Notes: a model not told the origin generated them from the sequence alone. Positions 1-9,403 are shown, counted from the stretch's first letter. The stretch: 64,000 nt of DNA from Planctomycetota bacterium (GCA_004295085.1 SHNF01000002.1:496001-560000); one strand, 5' to 3'. Made by a program: numbers and translations.

Positions 1-755
1 TGGCCGGGACTCCGTTCGCCGCGATGATCCAGGGCGGCATCGACGCGACCTCGGTCGAGGGCGCCGCCGATTCGCCGTACCTGAAGTCGATCCCCGACCA
101 CCGCGTGGACCTGCACAGCCCGGAGCTGCCGGTCCCGGTGCTGTGGTGGCGCTCGGTCGGACACTCGCACACCGCCTTCGCGGTCGAGAGCTTCGTGGAC
201 GAGCTGGCCCACGCCGCCGGCAAGGACCCGGTGGCTTTGCGGCGCGAGCTGCTGCCGGCGGACGCGCGCGTGCGCCACGCACTGGACGGCGCAGCCGAGG
301 CCTTCGGCTGGGGACGGCCGCTGCCGCCGGGGCACGCGGCCGGCATCGCCGTGCACGAGTCTTTCGGCAGCGCGGTGGCGCAGGCGGCCGAAGTCTCGCT
401 CGAGAACGGGCGCATCCGCGTGCACCGCGTCGCCTGCGCGATCGACTGCGGCCCGGTGGTGAATCCCGACGGCGTCGAGGCGCAGATGCAGTCCGGGATC
501 GTGTTCGGCCTTGCGGCCGCGCTGCACGGCGAGATCACGCTGCGCGAGGGGAAAGTGGAGCAGTCCAACTTCCACGACTACCCGCTGCTGCGCATGTTCG
601 AGATGCCGCGCGTGGAGGTGCGGATCGTCGCCAGCCAGCAGGCCATGGGCGGCGTCGGGGAGCCGGGCACTCCCCCCATCGCGCCGGCCGTGGCCAACGC
701 CGTCTTCGCCCTGACCGGCACGCGCCTGCGCAGCCTGCCGCTGCGCCTGACCTGA
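1..755 (+). CDS. Xanthine dehydrogenase-family molybdopterin-binding subunit (isoquinoline 1-oxidoreductase beta-like), C-terminal part
   Basis: The reading frame is open at the left window edge, so the start and most of the protein lie outside; about 250 residues are visible. The visible part matches the C-terminal half of the large molybdopterin-cytosine-dinucleotide subunit of aldehyde or isoquinoline oxidoreductases: a [19 protein letters not shown] stretch near residue 145 and the loop [18 protein letters not shown] near the end, where the Glu is the usual catalytic base in this superfamily. The enzyme would hydroxylate an aldehyde or N-heterocycle and pass electrons to an iron-sulfur subunit or cytochrome. 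The small di-heme protein 16 bases downstream fits as an electron acceptor. The substrate cannot be told. Confidence 0.85.
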   Translation, partial: AGTPFAAMIQGGIDATSVEGAADSPYLKSIPDHRVDLHSPELPVPVLWWRSVGHSHTAFAVESFVDELAHAAGKDPVALRRELLPADARVRHALDGAAEAFGWGRPLPPGHAAGIAVHESFGSAVAQAAEVSLENGRIRVHRVACAIDCGPVVNPDGVEAQMQSGIVFGLAAALHGEITLREGKVEQSNFHDYPLLRMFEMPRVEVRIVASQQAMGGVGEPGTPPIAPAVANAVFALTGTRLRSLPLRLT

Positions 756-771
756 AGCAGCGAGGACCCGG

Positions 772-1353
772 ATGTCGCAAGCCTCCCGCAAGCTGGTCCT
801 GGCCGCGGCGGCCGGGTTGCTGGCGTTCGGCGCCTGCGCGGTGGCGGAGCGGTCGCGGCCGGAGGGCCACGACGATTTCGCCATCGTGCAGAAGGTGCTG
901 CAGCACCCGCGCTGCCAGAACTGCCACATCCCTGGCGACGCGCCCCTGCAGCTCGACGACGGGCGCGTGCACGGGCAGAACGTGGTGCGCGGCGCCCACG
1001 GAATGGGGACTCCAGGCCTCGGCTGCGCGGCCTGCCACGGGCAGAGCAATCCGCCGGCCAGCTACGGCGCGCACATGCCGCCGGGCGCTCCCAACTGGCG
1101 GCTGCCGCCGCCGGGGCAGAAGATGGTCTTCCTCGGCCTGACGGCCGGCGAGCTGTGCCGCAGCCTGAAGGACCCGGCGCAGAACGGCGGCCGCGACCTG
1201 GAGGCCCTGCTGCACCACGTCAGCGAGGACGCGCTCGTGTTGTGGGGCTGGGACCCGGGCCACGGCCGCGTGCCGGTGGACGTGCCGCACGACCAGTTCG
1301 TCGCCGCGTTCCGCCGCTGGATCGAGGCCGGGGCCCCCTGCCCGGAGCCGTGA
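772..1353 (+). CDS. Small di-heme c-type cytochrome partner of the molybdenum hydroxylase
   Basis: 193 residues. The N-terminus has a hydrophobic stretch ending LLAFGAC, a plausible lipobox, so the product is likely an exported lipoprotein. Two haem c sites are visible, CQNCH near residue 44 and CAACH near residue 85. The C-terminal half ends in [12 protein letters not shown], typical of proteins annotated as isoquinoline 1-oxidoreductase subunit that follow the molybdopterin subunit in many genomes. The ATG lies 16 bases after the preceding stop, so the two genes are probably co-transcribed and the cytochrome would accept electrons from the hydroxylase in the periplasm. Inference from context; the haem motifs are directly visible. 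Confidence 0.75.
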   Translation: MSQASRKLVLAAAAGLLAFGACAVAERSRPEGHDDFAIVQKVLQHPRCQNCHIPGDAPLQLDDGRVHGQNVVRGAHGMGTPGLGCAACHGQSNPPASYGAHMPPGAPNWRLPPPGQKMVFLGLTAGELCRSLKDPAQNGGRDLEALLHHVSEDALVLWGWDPGHGRVPVDVPHDQFVAAFRRWIEAGAPCPEP

Positions 1354-1358
1354 GGCCC

Positions 1359-2420
1359 TCAGGGACGCCACAGCGTGGCGTCGCCGTACGAGAAGAAGCG
1401 GTACTCGGCGGCGACCGCCGCGGCGTACACCTGTTTCACCAGGGCCAGGCCGTCGGCGGCGCCGGCGTGCTGCGCGAACGCCGCCACCAGCGCCAGCAGC
1501 GTACTGCGCGGCACGTGGAAGTTGGTGAGGAGCGCGTCGGTCCAGCGGAAGTCGAAGCCGGGCAGGATGAAGAGCCGTGTTTCACCTTCCCGCTCGCCGG
1601 TGCGAGCGGCATGCTCCAGCGCCCGGCACACGGTGGTGCCGGCGGCGATCACGCGGCCTCCGCCGGCGCGGGTCTCCGCGATCGCCCGGACGGTCTGCTC
1701 CGGGATCGAGAAGCGCTCGGCGTGCATGGGATGGTCCTCCACGCGCGCGGTCTCCACCGGCAGGAAGGTCCCGGGGCCGACGTGCAAGGTGGCGCTGGCG
1801 GTGCGCACGCCGCGCGCCGCGAGCGCGTCCAGCAGACCGGCGTCGAAGTGCAGGCTGGCGGTGGGCGCGGCCACGGCCCCCTCGGCCCGGGCCCAGACGG
1901 TCTGGTACCGCGCGCGGTCGTCCGCGGAGTCCTCGCTCTGGCCGGCCTCGCGGCGGCGGTTGCGGATGTACGGCGGCAGCGGAGTGGCGCCGGCGGCCGC
2001 CAATAGGTGTAACCAACCGGCCCCTTGTACGTCTTCTACGAGCCAGCGGCCGGGGCCGGCCTTGCCGAGGAGGCGCAGCCGGTACTCACCGCTCCGAAGC
2101 AGGAGCTCGGTCCCCGGCCGCAGGCTTCGCCCGGACAGCATGCACAGCGCCCGTCCCCCGCCGCAGTCCTCAAGCCACAGGCCCTCGACGCCGCCGCCGC
2201 TCGCCTTGCGCGCGACCAGGCGGGCCGCGAGCACGCGCGTGTCATTCAGGACCAGGAGGTCGCCCGGGGCCAGGATCTGATCCAGCTCCCGGAACACCCG
2301 GTGTTCCCAGGTGCCGCCGCGGCAGTCGGCGACCAGCAGCCGCGCCGCCGATCGTTCCGCCGCCGGATGCAGGGCGATCAGGCGCTGGGGCAGGGGGAAG
2401 TCCAGCGCGTCGGTGCGCAC
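1359..2420 (-). CDS. queA: S-adenosylmethionine:tRNA ribosyltransferase-isomerase QueA
   Basis: 353 residues, normal for QueA. It transfers and isomerises the ribosyl part of S-adenosylmethionine onto preQ1 at the tRNA wobble position, making epoxyqueuosine in the cytoplasm. Family features visible: an N-terminal LPQRLIALHPAAERSAARLL block, VLNDTRVLAARL near residue 60, LHVGPGTFLPV near residue 215, HAERFSIPE near residue 233, the LILPGFxFxxxDxLLTNFH-type block near residue 285, and the C-terminal YRFFSYGDATL. It converges tail to tail with the cytochrome gene (5 bases apart) and lies 6 bases downstream of the inositol-phosphate synthase gene, so it is probably the end of that operon. Confidence 0.95.
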   Translation of the reverse strand: MRTDALDFPLPQRLIALHPAAERSAARLLVADCRGGTWEHRVFRELDQILAPGDLLVLNDTRVLAARLVARKASGGGVEGLWLEDCGGGRALCMLSGRSLRPGTELLLRSGEYRLRLLGKAGPGRWLVEDVQGAGWLHLLAAAGATPLPPYIRNRRREAGQSEDSADDRARYQTVWARAEGAVAAPTASLHFDAGLLDALAARGVRTASATLHVGPGTFLPVETARVEDHPMHAERFSIPEQTVRAIAETRAGGGRVIAAGTTVCRALEHAARTGEREGETRLFILPGFDFRWTDALLTNFHVPRSTLLALVAAFAQHAGAADGLALVKQVYAAAVAAEYRFFSYGDATLWRP

Positions 2421-2426
2421 GGCGCG

Positions 2427-3617
2427 TCAGCGCGCGCACCAGCGCCGGAACATGTCCATCTGGCGATGGAAGTCGTGCTCGGTCACGCCCACAGGGTTCT
2501 TGAAGAACGGCGCGGCGGCCGGCAGCAGCCCGCCTTCCCCGCGGTCCTGCGCCCGCAGGGCAATGCGGCTCAGGTCGATGACCAGAGGCGCGGCCAGCGC
2601 GCTGTCGCTGCCGTGCCAGGTGAACTGCAGCGACATGCGCGCGCCCAGGAAGCCCTCGAAGTGGATGAAGTCCCACGCGGTCTTCCAGTCGTGCAGACTG
2701 GGCACGAAGTCGATACCGACGTGGGTGTGCGCGCGGGCGTTGCCGAGGATGGAGGCGAGCACCCGGTCCTTGTTCTGGATCTTGGCGGCGCGACGCTCCG
2801 GATCGCTCAGCGCCGCGCCGTCACGGTTGCCGAGCATGTTGTAGCCTTCCCAGGCCAGCACGTTGAGCGCGCGGTCGCGGAACAGCGGCGCCAGGACGGT
2901 CTTCACCAGGGTCTCGCCGGTCTTGCCGTCGTTGCCGAGCACCGGGACGCCGGCGCGCCGCGCCATGCCGGCCAGAGCGGCCACGGCAGGGCCCGGCGCC
3001 GGCGTGAAGTTGATGAACGGACAGCCTTCGGCCACGGCGGCGGCGCCGTACAGCAGCGAGCGCGACAGCTCGCGCGGCGCGCGCTCCAGCAGCGCCAGCG
3101 GATCCCCGTTGGCGTCGTCCCAGCCGGCCGGCAGGCCGCGCTGGCGCTCGACCGAGGCCAGGTAGATCACGACTCCGCGCTGCAGGCCGAGCGCGCGCTT
3201 CCAGCCGCGGATGTCCTCGCGCAGCGCTTCCACGGCCGCGCGCGGAGCGAGCTCCAGGCGCGCGCGGGCGCCGGGATCCACCGCGGCCACGTCCTCGGGA
3301 TCCGGGATGCCCGGCGCCAGGCCCAGCTCGATGCGGTCACGCAGCTCGGCGCACAGTTCGACCAGGTCCTCGGGGATGACGTGCGTGCGGCCCAGCTCCT
3401 CGGCGCTGCGGTGCAGGTTGCCGGCTACGTCCCATCCACACACGTGCAGGCCGGCGGCGGGCTCCCAGGGCAGGTGAGCGAACGGGGGTGAAGCGGTCAC
3501 CAGGCCGACCGGCGGTGTGCCGGCGCGCAGGCCCTCGAGGCCGTGCACCACCGTCGTGGCGACCGCGCCGCGCACGCCCGCGATGAACAACCCGGTCCCT
3601 CGGGGATCGGGGCTCAC
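2427..3617 (-). CDS. Inositol-3-phosphate synthase family protein
   Basis: About 396 residues from a GTG start at 3617, chosen because it overlaps the stop of the upstream gene (GTGA) and because homology begins a few residues later at GTGLFIAGVRGAVATT, a Rossmann NAD-binding turn. The open frame extends further upstream but only as shadow. Other signatures of 1L-myo-inositol-1-phosphate synthase: FINFTPAPG near residue 225, LGNDGKTGETLVKT near residue 250, WEGYNMLGNRDGAAL near 282 and KIQNKDRVL near 305. The enzyme converts glucose 6-phosphate to inositol 3-phosphate with bound NAD, for inositol lipids or compatible solutes. No lipid or solute gene lies beside it, so the end product is unknown. 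Confidence 0.85.
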   Translation of the reverse strand: MSPDPRGTGLFIAGVRGAVATTVVHGLEGLRAGTPPVGLVTASPPFAHLPWEPAAGLHVCGWDVAGNLHRSAEELGRTHVIPEDLVELCAELRDRIELGLAPGIPDPEDVAAVDPGARARLELAPRAAVEALREDIRGWKRALGLQRGVVIYLASVERQRGLPAGWDDANGDPLALLERAPRELSRSLLYGAAAVAEGCPFINFTPAPGPAVAALAGMARRAGVPVLGNDGKTGETLVKTVLAPLFRDRALNVLAWEGYNMLGNRDGAALSDPERRAAKIQNKDRVLASILGNARAHTHVGIDFVPSLHDWKTAWDFIHFEGFLGARMSLQFTWHGSDSALAAPLVIDLSRIALRAQDRGEGGLLPAAAPFFKNPVGVTEHDFHRQMDMFRRWCAR

Positions 3618-4348
3618 CGGTTCACCTCCGCACGCAGGCGAAGATAGCGCTCCACCGCCGCCTGCACAGGGCCGAAATCGCGGCCGGTGCGGAAGCGCGC
3701 GCCCGGCGCCGCGACGATCTGCACCCGGCTCCAGGCGCCCGGGCCGTCCGGCTCCCCGCGCGCCCCCTCCGTGGCCGGAGCCAGCTCGTTGGCCACGGGT
3801 GCGGCCGCCTGTTGCCGCGATCGCGGCTGGTCCGTGGACGGCGGCACGCGCTCTCCGGATGCGGGCGCATCGGCGGCGCCCGGGGCGGCGCCGGCGCCGG
3901 CTCCGGCGCGCGATCCCGGCGCTTCCGCGGCGAGCTGCGCTGCGATCGGCGCGCTGCGCGTCCACAGCGCCAGCAGCAAGGAGGCGGCCGCGAGGACCGC
4001 CAGCGGCCCCAGGATCCCCGTGCGCTGGAAGCGCCAGCGGCGGCCGGCGGCCTCGGCGCTGAGAAAGGGCGCCGCCGGGTGGCCGGACGGGATCACCAGC
4101 GCGGCGCGCACGAGGCCGTCGGGATCACTGTCCGGATCCACCTCCAGGGCCGGTTCGCGCTTCCAGGGACACAGGCGCGCCGCCGTCGCCGCGGCCGCGA
4201 CGGCGCCCACCGCGGCGGCGGTGACGGCGCCGCGGCCGTCCGTCCAGGCCAGGCCGGCCATGACGGCGGCGCCGAGCGCGGCGGCGGCGAGCACGCCGGC
4301 GGCGCGCGTCACCAGCCAGCGGCGCCTGGCCAGCGCGTGCAGGCTCAT
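3614..4348 (-). CDS. Hypothetical membrane protein with two hydrophobic regions and a proline/alanine-rich segment
   Basis: 244 residues from an ATG overlapping the stop of the preceding YdjY-like gene (ATGA). The N-terminus carries two closely spaced hydrophobic helices (roughly residues 12-30 and 35-52); a third lies near residues 110-125 (GILGPLAVLAAASLLLAL). After it comes a low-complexity Ala/Gly/Pro/Ser stretch, then a short conserved-looking tail (VQIVAAPGARFRTGRDFGPV) that may be a small extracytoplasmic domain. I do not recognise the family. Overlaps on both sides tie it to the YdjY-like gene and the inositol-phosphate synthase. The helices are visible; any role is unknown. Confidence 0.6.
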   Translation of the reverse strand: MSLHALARRRWLVTRAAGVLAAAALGAAVMAGLAWTDGRGAVTAAAVGAVAAAATAARLCPWKREPALEVDPDSDPDGLVRAALVIPSGHPAAPFLSAEAAGRRWRFQRTGILGPLAVLAAASLLLALWTRSAPIAAQLAAEAPGSRAGAGAGAAPGAADAPASGERVPPSTDQPRSRQQAAAPVANELAPATEGARGEPDGPGAWSRVQIVAAPGARFRTGRDFGPVQAAVERYLRLRAEVNR

Positions 4349-5130
4349 CGCCCGCCCTCGGCCGAGGCGGGGGCATTCAGCGTCGGCGGAGGGGCGTCCA
4401 GGGGCTCCCGGCTGAACAGGATCTTCACCGGGTGCCCGATCTCCGGCAGCAGGTAGAAGTTCGGATACCACACGTGCTGATTGTCCGCCTCCGGATCGGA
4501 GCCCGTCATCAGCTGGTTCGACGGATCGAAGTACACGATGCTGACCAGGTTTCCCTCCGCCTCCGCGGCGAACAGCTCCGGCGCGTCCTTGTGCGGCCGC
4601 ACGAAGCGCGAGCCGAGATAGATCCAAGGCCCGCGCTGGTACGTGCGCTCGCTGCGCGCGTTCAGCACCAGGTCCTCGGCGCGGTAGAAGTAGCGCTCGG
4701 AGCGGGCGCCTGCGGCGTCGCGCACCTCCTCCTCCCACCACACGTAGATGTACATCCCCGTGCCGGCAGGCGGCTCCACCGTGTACGCCGGCGCGCCCTG
4801 GGCCATCTCCTCCGGAGTGGGCGGCGGCTGCACCAGCGCGAACTTCGCGTTCCTGCCCGGCTCCATCCCGGCCAGCAGCAGCGCCGTGTTCAGCGCGCCC
4901 ACGCTCACGTCCTCGACCGCCAGCAGGGCTTCATAGTCCTTGCCCTTGGGTCGCGCCACGAGCAGGTACTCCAGCGGCTCGTAGGTCTGGGCGATCCTGC
5001 CGTCCAGCTCGATCAGGCCGCGCTCCGGATCGAAGCGCACGCCCTTGCCGGCCAGCTCGGCCGCCACCGCCTCCATGGAGACGGGAGCGGGATCCTGCAG
5101 GCACGGCGCGCACGGAGGCAGCAACAGCAT
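4345..5130 (-). CDS. YdjY-like secreted protein
   Basis: 261 residues. The N-terminal hydrophobic leader is short and contains two cysteines (PPCAPC), so export is likely but the type is uncertain. The segment RFDPERGLIELDGRIAQTYEPLEYLLVARPKGKDYEALL followed by VSVGALNTALLLAGMEPG matches the pattern of YdjY-domain proteins common in Planctomycetota, where one motif reads L-x-x-x-x-x-G-K-x-H/Y-E-S/A-L. The rest (YIYVWWEEE, WIYLGSRFV, NLVSIVYFDPSNQLM) repeats aromatic-rich beta strands. The gene starts one base after the thyX stop and overlaps the next gene. Function unknown; domain assignment is from pattern recognition only. Confidence 0.6.
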   Translation of the reverse strand: MLLLPPCAPCLQDPAPVSMEAVAAELAGKGVRFDPERGLIELDGRIAQTYEPLEYLLVARPKGKDYEALLAVEDVSVGALNTALLLAGMEPGRNAKFALVQPPPTPEEMAQGAPAYTVEPPAGTGMYIYVWWEEEVRDAAGARSERYFYRAEDLVLNARSERTYQRGPWIYLGSRFVRPHKDAPELFAAEAEGNLVSIVYFDPSNQLMTGSDPEADNQHVWYPNFYLLPEIGHPVKILFSREPLDAPPPTLNAPASAEGGR

Positions 5131-5131
5131 C

Positions 5132-5932
5132 TCAGACCTTGCGCCACTGCGTGCGCAGCGCCGGCGTGCCGTCGGGGGCGTCGTAGCGCTCGTAGTCGCC
5201 GAACAGGTTCGGGGCTTCCTCGCGCATGATCTCCCACAGCTTCACCGCCACGGCGCGGATCTCCACGTCGGCGTGCTCGTCGCCGCGCAGCTCGATGAAA
5301 TGGCGCAGCGCCCGCGCGTTGGCGGTGACGAAGATGCGGGTCTCCGTGGCGTTGGGCAGCACCGCCCGCGCGGCCTGGCGCGCCAGCTTGCGCCGCAGGG
5401 TCAGGTCCGGCACCTGCGCGTAGCGCTCGGTGAGCTTGGCCGCGAGCGTGACGTAAGTCTCCTGGCAGTGGCGCACGCATTCCTCGAACAGCGCGCGCAG
5501 CTCCGGATCCTCGGCGATGATGGGAGGCGCCACGAAGTCGGCCTGGCTCTCGTCCACGTAGCGCTGGCTGAGCTGGCTGTAGCCGAAGCCGGCGCGGTGG
5601 CGCACCAGCTCGTGGGTCATGCTGCGCGACACGCCGGCGAAGATGAAGTTCCACACCGCGTGCTCCAGCACGGAGCCGTGCCCGACCGTGAGGATGTGCT
5701 GCAGATACTCCTTGTTGGTCTTGCGCCCCTTGCCGAAGGACAGGTAGCACAGGCGCCCGGCCGCCTCGGCCAGGCGCTCGCCGGCGACGTCCGTGTCCGT
5801 GTCCCAGGCCATGCCGTGATCGTCCAGGAACTCCTCCATGGCCTCGGTATTGAGGACCTGACGCCCCACCAGGTAGACCTGGGGCTCGACGAGGACGCGG
5901 ATGCTGGCTCGGGCGGCGGTCGGCATGTCCAT
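5132..5932 (-). CDS. thyX: Flavin-dependent thymidylate synthase ThyX
   Basis: 266 residues, normal length. ThyX makes dTMP from dUMP using methylenetetrahydrofolate, NADPH and FAD in the cytoplasm. The family signature RHRx7S is present as RHRAGFGYSQLSQRY near residue 104. The upstream FGKGRKTNKEYLQHILTVGHGSVLEHAVW block (about residues 62-90) holds the conserved H-x-S-x-x-E-H. A possible second in-frame ATG lies two codons in. The gene sits between the HEAT-repeat gene (61 bases upstream) and the YdjY-like gene (1 base downstream). I saw no thyA in the window. Confidence 0.95.
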   Translation of the reverse strand: MDMPTAARASIRVLVEPQVYLVGRQVLNTEAMEEFLDDHGMAWDTDTDVAGERLAEAAGRLCYLSFGKGRKTNKEYLQHILTVGHGSVLEHAVWNFIFAGVSRSMTHELVRHRAGFGYSQLSQRYVDESQADFVAPPIIAEDPELRALFEECVRHCQETYVTLAAKLTERYAQVPDLTLRRKLARQAARAVLPNATETRIFVTANARALRHFIELRGDEHADVEIRAVAVKLWEIMREEAPNLFGDYERYDAPDGTPALRTQWRKV

Positions 5933-5993
5933 GGGTTGGGCGCGGTCATCTCCGGGTTAACGCAGGGATTATGCGGCCGGTTGCGTCCGCGCC

Positions 5994-8519
5994 CTAATGC
6001 TGCTCGATTTCCGCCAGCGCCGCCCGCGCGGCCTCGCGCAAGGCCTCGCCGTCCACGGACAGCCGGACCGCCGCCTGATACTCGCGGCGCGCGCCAGCCA
6101 TGTCCCCGCAGCCCCGGCGCGCCTGCGCCAGCACGTAGCGCGCCGCCACCTCCAGCGGCGCCAGGTCGGCGCCCGCGCCGGCGAGGCGCAGGGCCAGCGC
6201 CGCCCCCTCCCCGGCTTCCAGCGCCAGTTCCGCAGCCTCGACCAGGACGCCAGCCATGCCGGCGCCGTCTGCGAACGCGGCCAGAAGCTCCAGGCGCTGC
6301 GCGCCCGCCGCGGCGGCGGCGGCGTGCAGGAGCCGCTGGTCGGCCAGACGCTCCACCGGCAGCACCCAGGCGCGCGCGCCGGGCCGGCCGACGCCGTAGG
6401 CCAGGTCCCAGGGGTGGCGGACCAGCTCGGAGGGCCGGGCCAGGAGCGCCTCCAGCGCCGGCTCCGCCTCCGGCGCGACCGCGGAGAACGCCGGACGGGC
6501 CCAGGTGGCCAGCGCGCGCACGCGGGTGCTCGCAGACACTCCGGGCCGCGCCGCCAAGGCCCCGCACCAGCGCCCGGACAGCTCCGGCCAGGAACGGGTG
6601 AGCTTGAGGGCGGCGATCCAGAGCGGCCCGGGCGGGACGGACTGGCCGCAAGCGGCCAGGAGCGCAGGGGCCCGCGGCGGCTCGCCGCCGCGGGCCGCGA
6701 TCGCCGCCGCCAGCGCCTGGGCGCAGTCATGCACCTCGGCGTGCTTGCGCGCCAGCACCAAGGGGTCGTCCAGGGGCTCGGAGGCCGCCGGACCCGGCCG
6801 ATCCAGCGTCGCGGTCAGCATCATCCACAGTTCGGCTTCCAGCTCGGCCGCTTCGCCGGCCAGCGGGTGCTCTGCCTGCTCCTGCCAGGCTGCAAGGCGC
6901 AAGCCCACCGCCTCCTCTTCCTGCTCCCGCGTCCAGCGTCCCCGCGCCGCCTGCAGCGCCGCCGCTCGCAGGGCCGGGTCGGCGCCGGAAACCAGGGCGC
7001 GGATCAAGGTCTCGGCCACCTCGTAGTCGGCCGGCGGCGGCTGCAGCAGCTCTCCGAGCAGGGGTGCGCCGTGCCGGTTTCCGGCCAGGCCGCGGATCGC
7101 CGCCGCGCGCGCCGGCGCGGCGTAGTTGGGGTCGCGGGCCAGGTCCAGGAGCAGGCGCAGGTCGCGCGGCTGCCCCACCTCCGCCAGCACGCGGATGGCT
7201 TCGCCGCGGCGCGGCGAGGGGCCGCGCTCGAGCGCCTGGCGCAGGAAGGCGCGCGCGGACTCGGCGTGCGCGGCCCGTCCCATGGCCAGGGGCAGGAGCA
7301 CATCCTCCGGCCCGTCCTCGAGGCGCAGCAGCCCGTCCAGGAAGGCATCCACTTGCGCGCTGTCGCGCAAGGCGCGCGCCACTCCCACGGCCGTGCTGCC
7401 GCTGTGCCAGCCGCCGTCGGCGAGCCACTGCGCCGCCGCGCGCTGCGCCTCCGCGACCGGCAGCCGCGCCAGCTCCACCATCCAGGCGCCGCTGTCCTCC
7501 TCTCCCGCGCCGACCGCGGCCCGCGAGCGGTACTCACGAAACAGCAGCTCCGCCGGCGCCAGGCGCGGGAGGAAGCGCAGCGCCAGCTGGCGCACGCGCA
7601 CGCGTGGATCATCCAGGAGCTCGAGCAAACGCGCCGCCAGCTGCGGATCCGGACCGGCGCGGGCCAGGGCGTCGAGCACGTGCTCGCGCTCCTCGCCCGG
7701 GAGCGTCATGCCGAGCTCGAAGATGCGCAGCCGGCGCGCCGGATCGGACTCGTGGCGCGCCCACAGGAGCAGGGCTGCAGCCGCGGACGGCCCCGGGGCC
7801 TCGCTGGCCACGCGCTCGAGCGCCGGCAGGTCCGCGGGCTCCAGGAACGCCTCCCAGGTGGACAGCAGGCGGCGCAGGATCACGTCCGGCGCGTCCGGTC
7901 GCAGCAGCGGCGCCAGGGCGTCGCCGGCGCCGCGCCCGTCCACGGCGAACACGTGCTCGGCGCAGGCGGCGCGCAGCTGCGGATCCAGGCCGGACTCCGC
8001 CAGTGCCACGCGCAGCAGGAACGGTCGCGCCTCCGAGTACGGCGCCACCTGCAGCAGCGACACGGCACGGTGCGGGCTGCGGCACGCGCCGGACAGCAGC
8101 AGCTCGGCCACGGCATCCAGCTCGCCGGCGCGCAGGCGCGGAGCCACCCGCTCCACCAGCACGTCCAGGTCCGGATCGTCCTCCACCTGCAGCAGGAACT
8201 GCACGACCGCGGCGGCGTGCTGCGCCCGCGCTTCCTCTGCCAGCGGCGCGCGGCCGGTCAGCCGCGCCGGAGCGAGGACGGCGGCGGCCAGCAGGGCCAT
8301 CACCCCAGGATCCTCCTGGCGCTCCAGCGCGCGCCCCAGGGCGGCCTCGTCGGCATCCCGCGGCAGCCCGGTGTGCGCCAGGCGCAAGGCCAGCTCCCGG
8401 CAATCCGGACCCGCGAGCGCCTTCTCCCATCCCTCCGGCAGCGGTTCCGCGGCGCCGATTCCAAGCTCCAGCGGCGCCTGCGCGGCCAGCCACAGCACCA
8501 GGGAAACGACCGGCATCAT
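5994..8519 (-). CDS. Large secreted HEAT-repeat-like alpha-helical protein
   Basis: About 841 residues from an ATG at 8519 that overlaps the stop of the NAD(P)HX dehydratase gene (ATGA). The open frame continues upstream, but a good leader begins exactly here (MMPVVSLVLWLAAQAPLE), so export is likely. The body is Leu/Ala/Arg-rich and built of helix pairs with recurring LLxLLDDPRVRVRQLALRFL-like units (around residues 290-320) and AIRVLAEVGxPRDLRLLLDLARDPNYAAPARAAAIRGLAGN (around 440-480), as in HEAT or PBS-lyase-like repeats. Such proteins are scaffolds; no catalytic motif is visible. The C-terminus (CGDMAGARREYQAAVRL) resembles a TPR unit. Partner unknown. Confidence 0.7.
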   Translation of the reverse strand: MMPVVSLVLWLAAQAPLELGIGAAEPLPEGWEKALAGPDCRELALRLAHTGLPRDADEAALGRALERQEDPGVMALLAAAVLAPARLTGRAPLAEEARAQHAAAVVQFLLQVEDDPDLDVLVERVAPRLRAGELDAVAELLLSGACRSPHRAVSLLQVAPYSEARPFLLRVALAESGLDPQLRAACAEHVFAVDGRGAGDALAPLLRPDAPDVILRRLLSTWEAFLEPADLPALERVASEAPGPSAAAALLLWARHESDPARRLRIFELGMTLPGEEREHVLDALARAGPDPQLAARLLELLDDPRVRVRQLALRFLPRLAPAELLFREYRSRAAVGAGEEDSGAWMVELARLPVAEAQRAAAQWLADGGWHSGSTAVGVARALRDSAQVDAFLDGLLRLEDGPEDVLLPLAMGRAAHAESARAFLRQALERGPSPRRGEAIRVLAEVGQPRDLRLLLDLARDPNYAAPARAAAIRGLAGNRHGAPLLGELLQPPPADYEVAETLIRALVSGADPALRAAALQAARGRWTREQEEEAVGLRLAAWQEQAEHPLAGEAAELEAELWMMLTATLDRPGPAASEPLDDPLVLARKHAEVHDCAQALAAAIAARGGEPPRAPALLAACGQSVPPGPLWIAALKLTRSWPELSGRWCGALAARPGVSASTRVRALATWARPAFSAVAPEAEPALEALLARPSELVRHPWDLAYGVGRPGARAWVLPVERLADQRLLHAAAAAAGAQRLELLAAFADGAGMAGVLVEAAELALEAGEGAALALRLAGAGADLAPLEVAARYVLAQARRGCGDMAGARREYQAAVRLSVDGEALREAARAALAEIEQH

Positions 8520-9403
8520 GCGGAAGGACTGCGCGGATGACGGCGCAGCGCCTGCGGCAGATAGTGCAGGAGATCCGGCGCGATCAGGGATTCTTCCCCC
8601 AGCTCGGCGGCGGCCAGGTCTCCCGCCAGGCCGTGCAGGTGCACGCCCAGCCGGGCCGCGTCCCAGGGGCTCATGCCGCGCGCGAGCAGCGCCGCAACCA
8701 GCCCGGTGAGGACGTCGCCGGTGCCGGCGGTGGCCATGCCGGGATTCCCGGTCTGATTCCGCCACGCCTCCTTCCCGGGCGCGCCCACCAGCGTTCCGCC
8801 ACCCTTCAACACGACCGTAGCGCCGCTGCGCCCCACCAGCTCCGCCAGAGCCTCGCTGCGCCGCGCCTGCACGGCCGCCGCGTCCTTCCATTGCAGGAGG
8901 CGCGCGGCTTCGCCGGGATGCGGGGTGAGTACCGCCCGCGGCCCCAGGCCGATCCGTTCCCAGTCGCTCCCCGCCAGCGCGTTCAAGCCGTCGGCATCCA
9001 CCAGCACCGGCAGCGCGGCGGGAAGACGGGGCAGAAAGTCGGTCACAAGAGCCCTGGTATCCGCATGCGTTCCCAGCCCTGGACCCACGGCCACCGCTTC
9101 GCTCCGCCCCGCTTCCTCGAGCAGCGCGTCGAGGTCACCACGGATGAGAAAAGCGCGCTCCGGACCGCCGCACAGCCGGAGCACGGCACTGCGTGCGAGC
9201 ACCGTGAGCTCGGTGGCGACGCCGCCCGGTGTTGCGACCAGCACGTAGCCCGCCCCACCGCGCAGGACGGCCTCGGCCGCCATGGCGGCGGCGCCGGCCA
9301 TGCCGCGCGCGCCGGCCACGAGCAGCACCCGCCCCATGGAGCCCTTGTGGGCGTCCTTGGGCCGCGCCGGAAGCGGCGGTAGCAGCAGCGGATCGGCGCC
9401 CAT
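8516..9403 (-). CDS. nnrD: ADP/ATP-dependent (S)-NAD(P)H-hydrate dehydratase
   Basis: About 295 residues from the ATG at 9403; the frame runs on upstream but homology starts with the KGSMGRVLLVAGARGMAGAAAMAA block. The enzyme repairs hydrated NADH or NADPH. Family motifs visible: VDADGLNALAG near residue 155, LTPHPGEAARLL near 182, VVLKGGGTLVGAP near 218 and GTGDVLTGLVAALLARG near 245, the nucleotide-binding loop of the ribokinase-like fold. The usual fused N-terminal epimerase domain (NnrE) is absent, so this is a stand-alone C-terminal type. It is divergent from the methyltransferase gene, with only 23 bases between the start codons. Confidence 0.9.
   Translation of the reverse strand: MGADPLLLPPLPARPKDAHKGSMGRVLLVAGARGMAGAAAMAAEAVLRGGAGYVLVATPGGVATELTVLARSAVLRLCGGPERAFLIRGDLDALLEEAGRSEAVAVGPGLGTHADTRALVTDFLPRLPAALPVLVDADGLNALAGSDWERIGLGPRAVLTPHPGEAARLLQWKDAAAVQARRSEALAELVGRSGATVVLKGGGTLVGAPGKEAWRNQTGNPGMATAGTGDVLTGLVAALLARGMSPWDAARLGVHLHGLAGDLAAAELGEESLIAPDLLHYLPQALRRHPRSPSA

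Noticed and set aside
1577..2503. Arg/Pro-rich open frame on the plus strand
   Set aside because: Antisense to queA, with no domain or start signal.
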